Source: Limnohabitans_A sp048020265
GTDB taxonomy: Bacteria > Pseudomonadota > Gammaproteobacteria > Burkholderiales > Burkholderiaceae_C
Reading direction: 5' to 3'
Assembly (NCBI RefSeq): GCF_048020265.1
Contig: NZ_CP171843.1
Span: forward strand, 372,001 to 436,000
DNA length: 64,000 nucleotides
The notes under the pieces are model-generated. The model searched no databases and was not told the DNA's origin. It worked only from the letters and a program-made list of their open reading frames with translations. Below are positions 50,569 to 59,756 of the stretch, in pieces. A program made the position numbers and the translations under genes. Numbering within the stretch: the stretch's first letter is position 1; every line of letters starts with the position of its first letter.

Positions 50569-51300
50569 ATGAGCACCACCCATTTCGGTTTCAAAACCGT
50601 CGACGAAAAAGAAAAAGCCAAACACGTGCGCGGCGTGTTTGACTCGGTCGCGTCCAAATACGACGTGATGAACGACCTGATGTCCATGGGCTTGCACCGG
50701 GTGTGGAAGGCTTACACCGTGCAGGTGGCCAACCTGAAAGAGGGCGATCAGGTGCTGGACATTGCGGGCGGCACGGGCGATTTGTCGATGGCCTTTGCCA
50801 AAAAAGTCGGGGCCACCGGGCGCGTGGTGCACACCGACATCAACGAAGCCATGCTCACCACCGGGCGCGACCGCCTGGTCGACCACGGCCTGGCCCTGCC
50901 CACCCTGGTGTGCGATGCCGAAAAGCTGCCTTTCCCCGACAACCATTTCAACGTGGTCAGCGTGGCCTTTGGCCTGCGCAACATGACGCACAAGGATGTG
51001 GCGCTCAAGGAAATGTGCCGGGTGCTCAAGCCAGGCGGCAAGTTGCTGGTGCTGGAGTTTTCCAAAGTGGCCAAGCCGCTGGAAAAAGCCTACGACTGGT
51101 ACAGCTTCAAGATCCTGCCCCGGCTGGGCCAGCTGGTGGCGGGTGACGCCGACAGCTACCGTTACCTGGCCGAATCCATCCGCATGCACCCCGGCCAGGA
51201 GGACTTGAAAACCCTTATGAAAAATGCCGGATTTGGCCATGTGGATTTTCACAATTTGTCGGCCGGGGTGGTAGCCTTGCATATGGGCATCAAGTGCTGA
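50569..51300 (+). CDS. ubiE: Ubiquinone/menaquinone C-methyltransferase
   Basis: A 243-residue SAM-dependent methyltransferase for C-methylation in ubiquinone synthesis. The signature FDSVASKYDVMNDLMSMGLHRVWK, SAM motif VLDIAGGTGDLSMAF and LRNMTHKDVALKEMCRVLKPGG are all present. Start MSTTHFGFKTV at 50569 is the family N-terminus. ubiJ and ubiB follow after the Tim44-like gene. Confidence 0.97.
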   Translation: MSTTHFGFKTVDEKEKAKHVRGVFDSVASKYDVMNDLMSMGLHRVWKAYTVQVANLKEGDQVLDIAGGTGDLSMAFAKKVGATGRVVHTDINEAMLTTGRDRLVDHGLALPTLVCDAEKLPFPDNHFNVVSVAFGLRNMTHKDVALKEMCRVLKPGGKLLVLEFSKVAKPLEKAYDWYSFKILPRLGQLVAGDADSYRYLAESIRMHPGQEDLKTLMKNAGFGHVDFHNLSAGVVALHMGIKC

Positions 51301-51338
51301 AGCCCACAAACCGCATTTTGATTTGAGTTGGAGACACC

Positions 51339-52331
51339 ATGAACAAGTTGATGACACTGATGCTCGCGGGCGTGTTGGCCCTGGGCAGCTTGAACGCCGA
51401 GGCTGCTCGCCGCATGGGCGGTGGCAAGTCCATCGGTCAGCAATCGAATCAGGTCACCAAGCGTGATGCCGCGCCGCAAACGCCTGCCGCTCCCGCTCAA
51501 AACGCCGCACCTACCAATGCCGCCAAGCCTGCTGCTGCGCCTGCAGCGGCTGCGCCTAAGAAGCCTTGGGGTGCCATGTTGGGCGGTTTGGCTGCCGGTC
51601 TGGGGCTGGCCTGGTTGGCCAGCTCGCTGGGCATGGGTGAAGCCTTTGGCAACATCCTGATGGCCTTGCTGATTGGCGTGGCCGTGCTGGCCGTCATCGG
51701 CATGATCATGCGGGCCCGCCGCGGTGGTGCTGCGCAGATGGGTGGAACCGGCGGTCTGGCTTACCAGGGCGCAGGGGCATCTGCCGAAAATCCTGCCACC
51801 CTCAAACAGTACAGCCCGCAAAATGTCGGCAACGACGCCTCGGCCCGTCCCTGGGAAGGCCAAAACACCCGTTTCGACAGCTCGGCTGCAGCGCAAACCA
51901 GTGGCTCCATGATTGGTGCGGCATTGGGTGGTTCGCAAAGCTGGGGCATCCCGGCCGGTTTTGACGTGGACGGTTTTGTGACCGCTGCCAAGCGCAACTT
52001 TGTGACCTTGCAAGACGCCTGGGACCGTTCGGACATCACGGCTTTGCGCTCGATGATGACCGACGCCATGGTGGTGGAAATCCGCAACCAGCTGTCCGAG
52101 CGCGAAGCGCAGTTCCCCGGTCAGCCCAACAAGACCGAAGTGGTCATGCTCGACGCCCAGCTGCTGGGCATTGAAGAGCAGGCCGATGCCTACCTGGCCA
52201 GCGTCGAGTTCAACGGCATGATCCGCGAAGACGCCTCTTCAGGCCCCAGCCCTTTCCGTGAAGTCTGGAACATGACCAAATCCAAGCAAGGCGGCGGTTG
52301 GTTGGTCGCTGGCGTGCAAGCGCTGCAATAA
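51339..52331 (+). CDS. Tim44-like domain membrane protein
   Basis: A 330-residue protein with a signal peptide (to about residue 22, AEA), an Ala/Pro-rich linker (about 40-75), two hydrophobic segments (PWGAMLGGLAAGLGLAWLASSLG and ILMALLIGVAVLAVIGMIM), and a C-terminal Tim44-like domain (GFDVDGFVTAAKRNFVTLQDAWDRSDITALRSMM onward). Proteins of this type are anchored in the membrane and often sit near ubiquinone genes in Burkholderiales. Function unknown. It ends before a hairpin at 52336. Confidence 0.85.
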   Translation: MNKLMTLMLAGVLALGSLNAEAARRMGGGKSIGQQSNQVTKRDAAPQTPAAPAQNAAPTNAAKPAAAPAAAAPKKPWGAMLGGLAAGLGLAWLASSLGMGEAFGNILMALLIGVAVLAVIGMIMRARRGGAAQMGGTGGLAYQGAGASAENPATLKQYSPQNVGNDASARPWEGQNTRFDSSAAAQTSGSMIGAALGGSQSWGIPAGFDVDGFVTAAKRNFVTLQDAWDRSDITALRSMMTDAMVVEIRNQLSEREAQFPGQPNKTEVVMLDAQLLGIEEQADAYLASVEFNGMIREDASSGPSPFREVWNMTKSKQGGGWLVAGVQALQ

Positions 52332-52335
52332 AGCC

Positions 52336-52355
52336 CAGGTCCCTCGGGGGACCTG
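52336..52355 (+). terminator. Hairpin after Tim44-like gene
   Basis: CAGGTCCC-TCGG-GGGACCTG, perfect 8-bp stem with a 4-base loop directly after the stop codon. The U-run is weak (CACTTTC), so termination may be partial, allowing read-through to ubiJ. Confidence 0.55.
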
Positions 52356-52379
52356 CACTTTCGGGAATAATCGGGGACT

Positions 52380-52928
52380 ATGGCAACACAGTCCCCTTTT
52401 TCATGGGCCGCTCAAATGGCTCAGCAGTTCGGCTCTTCGTTTCAGCCCCCCGCCTGGGTGGTCGATGAGACGGTCAACCGCCTGGTCTTGTTTCTCAACC
52501 ATGTGCTGATGAGCGAACCCGAGGCCATGGCCCGCCTCGCCCGCCAAAAAGGCCAGCGCATCGAGCTGGTTTGGGACCGCATGCAACTGCAATTGAGCCC
52601 CACGCCCGCTGGCCTGTTGGAGCGTGGCCGGTTTGAAGGCTTTGACCTGCGTTTGACGGTGACCGAAGAATCACCGGTTTCGCTCGCTTCGGCTTTGGCG
52701 CGAGGTGATAAACCCAAGGTGCGCATCGAAGGCGATGTGCAGCTGGCCGCCGAGGTCAACTGGCTGATCGACCATGTGCGCTGGGATGCCGAAGAGGACC
52801 TGGCCCGCTTGATCGGGGATGCCCCCGCGCACACCCTGGCACAAGCTGCCCGTCAGGCCATGATGGCCTTGCGCAGTTTTGTCGCTCAGCGCCCAGGCAC
52901 TGGGCTGCGCACCGGCAGCGCAGCATGA
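52380..52928 (+). CDS. ubiJ: Ubiquinone biosynthesis accessory factor UbiJ
   Basis: A 182-residue SCP2-like lipid-binding protein that organises the soluble Ubi complex. It opens with a helical segment (VDETVNRLVLFLNHVLMSEPEAMARL) then the SCP2 fold (GQRIELVWDRMQLQLS) and KPKVRIEGDVQLAAEVNWLIDHVRWDAEEDLARLIGDAPAH, which is characteristic of UbiJ. Its stop overlaps the ubiB start by 4 bp. AATAAT (52367-52372) lies 7 bp before the ATG, so the gene may also have its own near-leaderless transcript. Confidence 0.9.
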   Translation: MATQSPFSWAAQMAQQFGSSFQPPAWVVDETVNRLVLFLNHVLMSEPEAMARLARQKGQRIELVWDRMQLQLSPTPAGLLERGRFEGFDLRLTVTEESPVSLASALARGDKPKVRIEGDVQLAAEVNWLIDHVRWDAEEDLARLIGDAPAHTLAQAARQAMMALRSFVAQRPGTGLRTGSAA

Positions 52929-54502
52929 TGCGCTGGGGCCGTTTCGGGCGCGGTGCCTTCATTGTCTTCATCGTCCTGCGCTACGGCCTGGACGAGTTGG
53001 TGCTCTCCAGCTTTCAGAAACCCTGGATTCGCCTGCTGGCCCGCGTGCTCTCTGTGGGCCGTGACTTGCGTTCGCCCCGGGCGGTGCGCCTGCGCGAGGC
53101 GCTCGAGCGATTGGGTCCGATCTTTGTGAAGTTTGGCCAGGTGCTGTCCACCCGGCGCGATTTGCTGGCCCCCGACATCGCCGAAGAGCTGGCCAAGCTG
53201 CAAGACCGCGTGCCGCCTTTCAGCTCAACCATTGCGGTGGCCTCGATCGAGCGGGCCTTCAACCGCTCGGTGGACGACATCTTTGAAACCTTTGAGCGCG
53301 AGCCCGTGGCCAGCGCTTCCATTGCGCAAGTGCACTTTGCCACTTTGCGCAGCAAAACGGGTGAGCTGCGCGAAGTGGCCGTGAAGGTCCTGCGCCCCGG
53401 CATGCTGCCCGTCATCGACAAAGACCTGAGCCTCATGCGCATGATGGCTGGCTGGGTGGAAAACCTGAGCGCTGACGGCAAACGCCTCAAACCCCGCGAG
53501 GTGGTGGCCGAGTTTGATAAATACCTGCACGACGAGCTGGACCTGGTGCGCGAAGCGGCCAACGCCGCGCAGCTGCGCCGCAACATGCAAGGCCTCGATC
53601 TGGTGCTGATCCCCGAGATGATCTGGGACTTTTGCCACCCCGAGGTCATCGTCATGGAGCGCATGCATGGCGTGCCCATCAGCCAGGTCGACCGACTGCG
53701 CGAAGCGGGTGTGGACATCCCCAAGCTGGCCCGCGATGGCGTGACGCTGTTTTTCACGCAGGTGTTCCGCGACGGCTTTTTCCATGCCGACATGCACCCG
53801 GGCAACATCCAGGTGAGTCTCGCCCCAGAGACCTTTGGCCGCTACATCTCGCTGGACTTCGGCATCGTGGGCACGCTCACCGAGTACGACAAGGAATACC
53901 TGGCGCAAAACTTCACGGCGTTCTTTCGTCGCGACTACAAGCGCGTGGCAGAACTCCACATCGAGTCGGGCTGGGTGCCGGCTGAGACGCGGGTGGACGA
54001 GCTGGAGTCGGCCATTCGCGCGGTGTGCGAGCCTTACTTTGACCGCCCACTCAAGGAAATTTCGCTGGGCATGGTGTTGATGCGTTTGTTCCAGACCTCT
54101 CGCCGCTTTCAGGTCGAGATCCAGCCACAGCTGGTGCTGCTGCAAAAAACCCTGCTCAACATCGAAGGCCTGGGCCGCGACTTGGACCCGGAACTGGACC
54201 TGTGGAGCACGGCCAAGCCTTTCTTGGAAACCTGGATGCTCGAGCAGATCGGCCCCAAAAAGCTCTGGGAAGAACTCAAGGCCCAAGCCCCGCACTACGC
54301 CAAGCTGCTGCCGCAGTTGCCGCGCTTGCTGCACGACTACCTGCAAAAGCCGCGCACCAGCGATGCCAAGCAGATCGAGCTGCTGCTGGCCGAGCAACGC
54401 CGCACCAATAAACTGCTGCAAACCCTGATTTACGCCGGGTTGGGCTTTGTGGTTTCCTTGGTCGTTTTACAGGTGGGTATGCACCTGCAGTTGTTCATCT
54501 GA
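52925..54502 (+). CDS. ubiB: Ubiquinone biosynthesis regulatory kinase-like protein UbiB
   Basis: A 525-residue ADCK/UbiB-type protein. The KxGQ motif appears in FVKFGQVLSTRRDLL, the nucleotide-binding lysine in VAVKVLRPG, ExD in YLHDELDLVREA, HADMHPGN and DFGIVG. A C-terminal pair of membrane helices (LLQTLIYAGLGFVVSLVVLQVGM) anchors it. ATGA overlap with ubiJ. Confidence 0.95.
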   Translation: MMRWGRFGRGAFIVFIVLRYGLDELVLSSFQKPWIRLLARVLSVGRDLRSPRAVRLREALERLGPIFVKFGQVLSTRRDLLAPDIAEELAKLQDRVPPFSSTIAVASIERAFNRSVDDIFETFEREPVASASIAQVHFATLRSKTGELREVAVKVLRPGMLPVIDKDLSLMRMMAGWVENLSADGKRLKPREVVAEFDKYLHDELDLVREAANAAQLRRNMQGLDLVLIPEMIWDFCHPEVIVMERMHGVPISQVDRLREAGVDIPKLARDGVTLFFTQVFRDGFFHADMHPGNIQVSLAPETFGRYISLDFGIVGTLTEYDKEYLAQNFTAFFRRDYKRVAELHIESGWVPAETRVDELESAIRAVCEPYFDRPLKEISLGMVLMRLFQTSRRFQVEIQPQLVLLQKTLLNIEGLGRDLDPELDLWSTAKPFLETWMLEQIGPKKLWEELKAQAPHYAKLLPQLPRLLHDYLQKPRTSDAKQIELLLAEQRRTNKLLQTLIYAGLGFVVSLVVLQVGMHLQLFI

Positions 54503-54526
54503 ATTTGAAATCTGGAGGTGTCGCAG

Positions 54527-56002
54527 GTGTTGCTGACTTTTGTGATCGCTTACTTGGCCGTGACCATCGGCATCGGTTTGTTGGCTGCACGCCGGGTCCA
54601 TGGCGCCAAGGATTACCTGGTGGCAGGCCGCAGCTTGCCTCTCTACATGAACGTGGCCACCGTGTTTGCTACCTGGTTCGGTGCCGAGACGGTCCTGTCG
54701 GTGTCTGCCACCTTTGCCAAAGATGGCCTGAACGGCATCCCTGGCGATCCCTTTGGTGCCACCGTCTGCCTGGTGCTAGCCGCACTGCTCTTTGCCAAGC
54801 TGTTTTACCGCCTGAACCTGCTCACCATTGGCGACTTCTATAAGGTTCGTTACGGCAAGTCGGTGGAGGTGCTCACCAGCGTGGCGATCGTGCTGTCTTA
54901 CCTGGGCTGGACCTCGGCGCAGTTGACGGCGCTGGGCCTGGTCATCCATGTGCTCTCGTCCGGGGCGATTGACCTGAACCACGCCATCATGATGGGCGCG
55001 GCCGTGGTGCTGGTCTACACCGTGTTTGGCGGCATGTGGTCGGTGGCTTTCACCGATTTGTTCCAGACCGTGGTGATTGTGGTGGGCCTGATCCTGGTGG
55101 CCACCCTGGTGGGGGGCAATGCAGGCGGCTTTGAGAAGGTGGTGGCGCAAGCGGCCGCAGACGGGAAGTTCGACATGTTCCCGGCCGACATGGATGCCGC
55201 CGCCTGGTGGGCCATGGCCGGTGCTTTCTTTGCATTTGCCTTTGGCTCCATCCCACAGCAGGACGTGTTTCAGCGCATGACCAGTGCCAAGGACGAAAAA
55301 ACCGCCGTTCGCGGCACGATCATCGGTGGCCTGATGTACTTTGTGATCGCTTTCATTCCGCTGTACATCGCTTATGCGGCACTGATTGCCCACCCCGAGC
55401 TCAAGGCCTTGTTCGAGTCTGAAGACGCCCGCACCATCCAGCGCATCCTGCCCGATCTGGTGCTGGGCAAGATGCCCATGTGGGCGCAGATTTTGTTTTT
55501 TGGTGCCTTGCTCTCGGCCATTTTGTCCACCGCCAGCGGCGCTTTGTTGGCCCCCACGGCGACCTTCACCGAGAACGTCCTCAAGCCTTTTGTGCCCCAC
55601 ATGAGCGACCGCCAATTCTTGCTGCTGTTGCGCGTCATCCTGGTGACCTTCACCTCGTTCGCCTTGCTGTTTGCCCTCAACAGCACCAGCACCATGTATG
55701 AAATGGTGCAAAACGCCTATAACGTCACATTGACTGGTGCCTTTGTCCCGCTGGTGGCCGGAGCCTTCTGGCGGCGTGCCAACACGCAAGGAGCCTTGTT
55801 CTCGGTGGTGTCGGGCGTGGGCACTTGGCTGGTCTTCAACTTCCTGGCACCGGAGACCCTGGTGCCGGCCAACTTGCTGGGGCTGATGGCGTCCATTTTG
55901 GGCATGCTCCTGGGTTCTTTGGCGCCCAGCGTAATCGCCAACCAAGGGCAGTCCATGGCCAGTGCCTTGGGGCACGCCGAGCAAGACAGTTCCAATCGTT
56001 GA
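54527..56002 (+). CDS. Sodium:solute symporter family transporter
   Basis: A 491-residue SSS-family transporter with 13 predicted membrane helices. Family motifs are in DYLVAGRSLPLYMNVATVFATWFGAETVLS and FGSIPQQDVFQRMTSAKDEKTA. The start is taken as GTG 54527 (VLLTFVIAYLAV) because GGAGGTG at 54514-54520 is at proper distance; the GTG at 54518 overlaps that ribosome site. The solute is unknown. It starts 24 bp after ubiB and could be cotranscribed. Confidence 0.88.
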   Translation: MLLTFVIAYLAVTIGIGLLAARRVHGAKDYLVAGRSLPLYMNVATVFATWFGAETVLSVSATFAKDGLNGIPGDPFGATVCLVLAALLFAKLFYRLNLLTIGDFYKVRYGKSVEVLTSVAIVLSYLGWTSAQLTALGLVIHVLSSGAIDLNHAIMMGAAVVLVYTVFGGMWSVAFTDLFQTVVIVVGLILVATLVGGNAGGFEKVVAQAAADGKFDMFPADMDAAAWWAMAGAFFAFAFGSIPQQDVFQRMTSAKDEKTAVRGTIIGGLMYFVIAFIPLYIAYAALIAHPELKALFESEDARTIQRILPDLVLGKMPMWAQILFFGALLSAILSTASGALLAPTATFTENVLKPFVPHMSDRQFLLLLRVILVTFTSFALLFALNSTSTMYEMVQNAYNVTLTGAFVPLVAGAFWRRANTQGALFSVVSGVGTWLVFNFLAPETLVPANLLGLMASILGMLLGSLAPSVIANQGQSMASALGHAEQDSSNR

Positions 56003-56152
56003 GATGGCTTGTCTGCGCAGTGGCTTGGGCGGCCACTGTTGCGAGGTGCGGACTTGGTCTGCAGCGCTCTTTGGTCTCTGCACATGCCGTGATACAGCAC
56101 GGCAGCGGTGGCGCCTCCTTGACACTCAGGCCTTGAAGACCGTTGCCAAGCC

Positions 56153-56158
56153 TATAAT
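56153..56158 (+). promoter_or_regulatory. Perfect -10 hexamer upstream of the zinc-ribbon gene
   Basis: TATAAT at 56153-56158, 37 bp before the start codon at 56196. No -35 at 16-18 bp is good; TTGAAG (56133) has 14-bp spacing and TTGACA (56119) 28-bp. It probably drives the fmdB-like, DUF502 and aspS genes. Confidence 0.45.
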
Positions 56159-56195
56159 TGAAGGTTTTCTTGCATCACCCTCAAAGGCTCTTCTC

Positions 56196-56516
56196 ATGCC
56201 CATTTACGCTTACAAATGCGACGCCTGCGGCCATGCCAAGGATGTTCTGCAAAAAATGAGTGACGCACCCCTGACCGATTGCCCGGCTTGCGGTGCCCCC
56301 AAATTCAGCAAACAGCTCACCGCTCCGGGTTTCCAGCTCAAGGGTACGGGCTGGTACGCCACCGATTTCAAGGGCGGCGGCGCCGCTGCCGTGCCTGCTG
56401 CTGCAGGCTCTGCAGCAGATGCGGCAACACCTGCACCCGCAGCGGCTGCCGATACTGCTGCCCCCGCTGCAACGGCCAGTGCAGCAGGTTGTGCCGTGTC
56501 TTGCGCCTGCCATTGA
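56196..56516 (+). CDS. FmdB-family zinc ribbon protein
   Basis: A 106-residue protein with the FmdB-type putative regulatory zinc ribbon: MPIYAYKCDACGHAKDVLQKMSD...CPACGAP (two CxxC pairs), then a low-complexity Ala/Pro/Thr tail and a terminal CAVSCACH. It commonly precedes a DUF502 gene in betaproteobacteria. Function unknown. Confidence 0.88.
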   Translation: MPIYAYKCDACGHAKDVLQKMSDAPLTDCPACGAPKFSKQLTAPGFQLKGTGWYATDFKGGGAAAVPAAAGSAADAATPAPAAAADTAAPAATASAAGCAVSCACH

Positions 56517-56552
56517 TTTTTTGAGCCCTGACCTCACCGATTGCCCCACCCC

Positions 56553-57230
56553 ATGAAACAACGCAGCTTCAAACAGTACTTCATCACCGGTTTGCTGGTG
56601 TGGCTGCCCATGGGTATCACCGTGTGGGTGCTCATGTGGTTGGTCGGCATGCTCGACGCCATCTTTTTGGCGGTGCTGCATGCGGCCGACACCTTGATCC
56701 CCGGCGTCCATGCCAGCGCCGAGTACCTGCGGGGTATCCCCGGCTTGGGCGTGGCGATTGTGGCGGTGGTCATTTTTGCCACGGGTGTATTTGTGGCCAA
56801 CATGTTTGGCCAGTGGTGGCTGCGCAAATGGCACGGCCTGATGAACCGCATTCCGGTGGTGCGCAGCATCTACACCAGCGTCAAGCAGGTGGCTGACACC
56901 TTGTTTTCGGGCAGTGGGAATGCGTTTTCCAAAGCCTTGCTGGTGCAGTATCCGCGCCAGGGCTCGTGGACCATCGCCTTCTTGACCGGCAGCCCCGGGG
57001 GTGAAGTGGCCAAACACTTGGGCCAGCCCATGGTCAGCGTCTATGTGCCCACCACGCCCAACCCGACCTCGGGCTTTTTCCTGATGATGCCCAAGGCCGA
57101 TGTGATCGAACTCGACATGAGTGTTGACGACGCCCTCAAGTACATCATTTCCATGGGCGTCGTGGCACCTCCCGCCACCGCTGCTCCGAAGCCTGCCGCA
57201 GCCGCACCGGTCTCATCCAATCCGGTTTGA
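56553..57230 (+). CDS. DUF502 membrane protein
   Basis: A 225-residue inner-membrane protein with two N-terminal hydrophobic segments (YFITGLLVWLPMGITVWVLMWLV and GLGVAIVAVVIFATGVFVAN) and the DUF502 motif NRIPVVRSIYTSVKQVADTLF, then FVPTTPNPTSGFF-like text (VPTTPNPTSGFFLMMPKADV). An Ala/Pro tail ends the protein. Its function is not established. The start MKQRSFKQY at 56553 is preferred over an upstream Met without a ribosome site. Confidence 0.88.
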   Translation: MKQRSFKQYFITGLLVWLPMGITVWVLMWLVGMLDAIFLAVLHAADTLIPGVHASAEYLRGIPGLGVAIVAVVIFATGVFVANMFGQWWLRKWHGLMNRIPVVRSIYTSVKQVADTLFSGSGNAFSKALLVQYPRQGSWTIAFLTGSPGGEVAKHLGQPMVSVYVPTTPNPTSGFFLMMPKADVIELDMSVDDALKYIISMGVVAPPATAAPKPAAAAPVSSNPV

Positions 57231-57277
57231 TACGGCCCTTTTGTCTCTATTTTTGCGAATCCTGAAAGTCCCACAAC

Positions 57278-59092
57278 ATGTCCATGCGTTCCCACTATTG
57301 CGGTCTGGTGACCGAAGCCCTGACCGGTCAAACCGTGAGCCTGTGCGGCTGGGTCAACCGTCGCCGTGACCATGGCGGCGTGATCTTCATTGACCTGCGT
57401 GACCGCGAAGGCTATGTGCAGGTGGTGTGCGACCCCGACCGTCCCGACATGTTCAAGGTGGCCGAAGACGTGCGCAACGAGTTTTGCGTGCAGATCAAAG
57501 GCGTGGTGCGTGCCCGCCCCGAAGGCACGACCAACGACAACCTCAAAAGCGGCAAGATCGAAGTGCTGTGCCATGAGCTGATCGTCCTCAACGCGTCGGT
57601 CACGCCGCCTTTCCAGATCGATGAAGACAACCTGTCCGAAACCACCCGCCTGACCCACCGCGTGCTGGACCTGCGCCGTCCCTACATGCAAAACAACCTG
57701 ATGCTGCGCTACCGCGTGGCCATGGAAGTGCGCAAGTACCTCGATGAAAACGGCTTTGTGGACATCGAGACTCCCATGCTCACCAAGAGCACGCCCGAAG
57801 GTGCGCGCGATTATCTGGTGCCCAGCCGCGTGCACGACGGCCAGTTTTTCGCGCTGCCCCAGTCGCCCCAGCTGTTCAAGCAGCTCTTGATGGTGGCCGG
57901 TTATGACCGTTACTACCAGATCACCAAGTGCTTCCGCGACGAAGACCTGCGTGCGGACCGACAGCCCGAATTCACCCAGATCGATATCGAAACCTCCTTC
58001 CTGACCGAAGAAGAAATCCGCGACATGTTCCAGGGCATGATCAAACGCGTGTTCCAAAACACCATCGGCGTGGACCTGGGCGAGTTCCCGGTCATGACCT
58101 ACCAGGACGCGATGCACATCTACGGCTCGGACAAGCCCGACCTGCGCGTGAAACTGCAGTTCACCGAAGTGACCGATGTCATGGGCGACGTCGACTTCAA
58201 GGTGTTCTCGGGTGCAGCCAACATGAAAGGCGGCCGTGTGGTGGCCTTGCGTGTACCGAACGGCTCGGTTGAAGGCGGCGGCATCAGCCGTGGCGAAATC
58301 GACGCTTACACCGAGTTCGTCAAAATTTACGGTGCCAAGGGCCTGGCCTACATCCGCGTCAATGACCTGTCCAAAGGCCGTGACGGTTTGCAGTCGCCCA
58401 TCGTCAAGAACATCCACGACGCGGCATTGAATGCCGTGCTGGAGCGCTCGGGCGCGCAAAACGGCGACCTGATCTTCTTCGGTGCCGACAAGGCCAAGAT
58501 CGTCAACGACGCCATCGGTGCCTTGCGCATCAAGATCGGCCACAGTGAGTTCGGCAAGAAAAATGGTTTGTTCGAAGACCGTTGGGCCCCGATGTGGGTG
58601 GTCGACTTCCCGATGTTCGAGTTCGATGACGAAAGCCAGCGCTATACCGCCGTGCACCACCCCTTCACTGCGCCCAAGGACGGCCACGAAGACTGGATGG
58701 TCACCGCGCCCGAGAAGTGCATTTCCAAGGGCTACGACATGGTGCTCAACGGCTGGGAAATGGGTGGTGGCTCGGTCCGTATCCACCGCGCCGACGTGCA
58801 ACAGAAAGTGTTTGACGCCTTGAAGATCACGCCTGAAGAAGCCCAGCTCAAGTTCGGCTTCCTGCTCGACGCATTGCAATATGGCGCACCGCCACACGGC
58901 GGCTTGGCTTTCGGTCTGGACCGCATCGTCACCTTGATGACCGGCGCTGAGTCCATCCGTGACGTGATCGCTTTCCCCAAGACCCAACGTGCCCAGTGTT
59001 TGCTCACGCAAGCGCCGAGCCCGGTGGACGAAAAGCAATTGCGCGAATTGCATATCCGTCTGCGCAACGTGGACGCGGTCAAAGCCGCCTGA
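57278..59092 (+). CDS. aspS: Aspartyl-tRNA synthetase
   Basis: A 604-residue class II synthetase: N-terminal OB fold (VSLCGWVNRRRDHGGVIFIDLRDREGYVQVV), motif 2 (KCFRDEDLRADRQPEFTQIDIE), bacterial GAD insertion (about 290-420) and motif 3 (GLAFGLDRIVTLMTG). The length fits the bacterial type. Specificity for Asp versus Asn tRNA cannot be settled here. It is followed by a strong terminator. Confidence 0.97.
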   Translation: MSMRSHYCGLVTEALTGQTVSLCGWVNRRRDHGGVIFIDLRDREGYVQVVCDPDRPDMFKVAEDVRNEFCVQIKGVVRARPEGTTNDNLKSGKIEVLCHELIVLNASVTPPFQIDEDNLSETTRLTHRVLDLRRPYMQNNLMLRYRVAMEVRKYLDENGFVDIETPMLTKSTPEGARDYLVPSRVHDGQFFALPQSPQLFKQLLMVAGYDRYYQITKCFRDEDLRADRQPEFTQIDIETSFLTEEEIRDMFQGMIKRVFQNTIGVDLGEFPVMTYQDAMHIYGSDKPDLRVKLQFTEVTDVMGDVDFKVFSGAANMKGGRVVALRVPNGSVEGGGISRGEIDAYTEFVKIYGAKGLAYIRVNDLSKGRDGLQSPIVKNIHDAALNAVLERSGAQNGDLIFFGADKAKIVNDAIGALRIKIGHSEFGKKNGLFEDRWAPMWVVDFPMFEFDDESQRYTAVHHPFTAPKDGHEDWMVTAPEKCISKGYDMVLNGWEMGGGSVRIHRADVQQKVFDALKITPEEAQLKFGFLLDALQYGAPPHGGLAFGLDRIVTLMTGAESIRDVIAFPKTQRAQCLLTQAPSPVDEKQLRELHIRLRNVDAVKAA

Positions 59093-59112
59093 GCTTCGCT
59101 GACCGCATCAGT

Positions 59113-59145
59113 ACCAACGCCACCTTCGGGTGGCGTTGGTGTTTG
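59113..59145 (+). terminator. Terminator after aspS
   Basis: ACCAACGCCACC (59113-59124), TTCG tetraloop, GGTGGCGTTGGT (59129-59140): a perfect 12-bp stem followed by GTTTG. Confidence 0.8.
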
Positions 59146-59227
59146 TGGCGCAGTCTTTTCCAACTGCGCCAGCCAGCGCAGTGCACCGGTCGTCTGAAAT
59201 ATGGGCAGAGCGACAGCAAAAGGCCCA

Positions 59228-59263
59228 CAAAAAAGGCCTCAAAACCGAAGTCTTGAAGCCTTT
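59228..59263 (-). terminator. Intrinsic terminator of the RRM-protein gene
   Basis: On the minus strand, AAAGGCTTCAA pairs with TTGAGGCCTTT (10 of 11) and is followed by a T-run (complement of the A-run at 59228-59234). A second hairpin, TTCACGGC-ATCACG-GCCGTGAA (59303-59324), sits between it and the stop codon. Confidence 0.75.
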
Positions 59264-59339
59264 GATGCTTGGGCTCAGCGTAAAAACTGAGCCAGAGGGT
59301 TGTTCACGGCATCACGGCCGTGAACGGGGTTTGCAGGGC

Positions 59340-59756
59340 TTAGTAGCCGCCGCGACCGCCACCACCGTAGCCGCCACCGCCGGAGCGATCGCCACCACCG
59401 CCGTAGCCGCCGGAACGGCCGCCGCCGTAGCCGCCACCGCCGGAGCGATCACCGCCACCGCCGTAACCGCCGCCACCACCGAAGCCGCCGGTGCGGGGAG
59501 GACGTGCCTCCATCGGACGGGCTTCGTTCACGGTGATGCTGCGGCCACCCAAAGACTGGCCGTTCATGCCAGCGATAGCAGCTTGTGCTTCGGCATCGCT
59601 GCCCATTTCCACAAAACCGAAACCTTTGGAGCGACCGGTGTCGCGCTCCATCATGACTTTGGCGCTGGTAATGGCGCCGAATTCGCCGAAGGCCTGTTGC
59701 AGGTCTTCGTCGCGAACGGTGTACGGCAGGTTGCCGACGTAAAGTTTATTGCCCAT
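59340..59756 (-). CDS. Glycine-rich RRM RNA-binding protein (cold-inducible type)
   Basis: 138 residues: one RRM (RNP2 KLYVGNLPY at 4-12, RNP1 KGFGFVEM at about 44-51), then a Gly/Arg/Tyr-rich tail of about 50 residues in which GGYGGGGDRSGGGGYGGG occurs twice. This is the bacterial Rbp type, an RNA chaperone often induced by cold. GAGGAG lies just before the start, and a leader of up to about 120 nt precedes it. Confidence 0.93.
   Translation of the reverse strand: MGNKLYVGNLPYTVRDEDLQQAFGEFGAITSAKVMMERDTGRSKGFGFVEMGSDAEAQAAIAGMNGQSLGGRSITVNEARPMEARPPRTGGFGGGGGYGGGGDRSGGGGYGGGRSGGYGGGGDRSGGGGYGGGGRGGY

Noticed and set aside
59340..59500. Short spaced repeats that could suggest a CRISPR array or tandem repeat locus
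   Set aside because: They encode the Gly/Arg/Tyr-rich tail of the RRM protein in frame; there are no regular spacers or cas genes.
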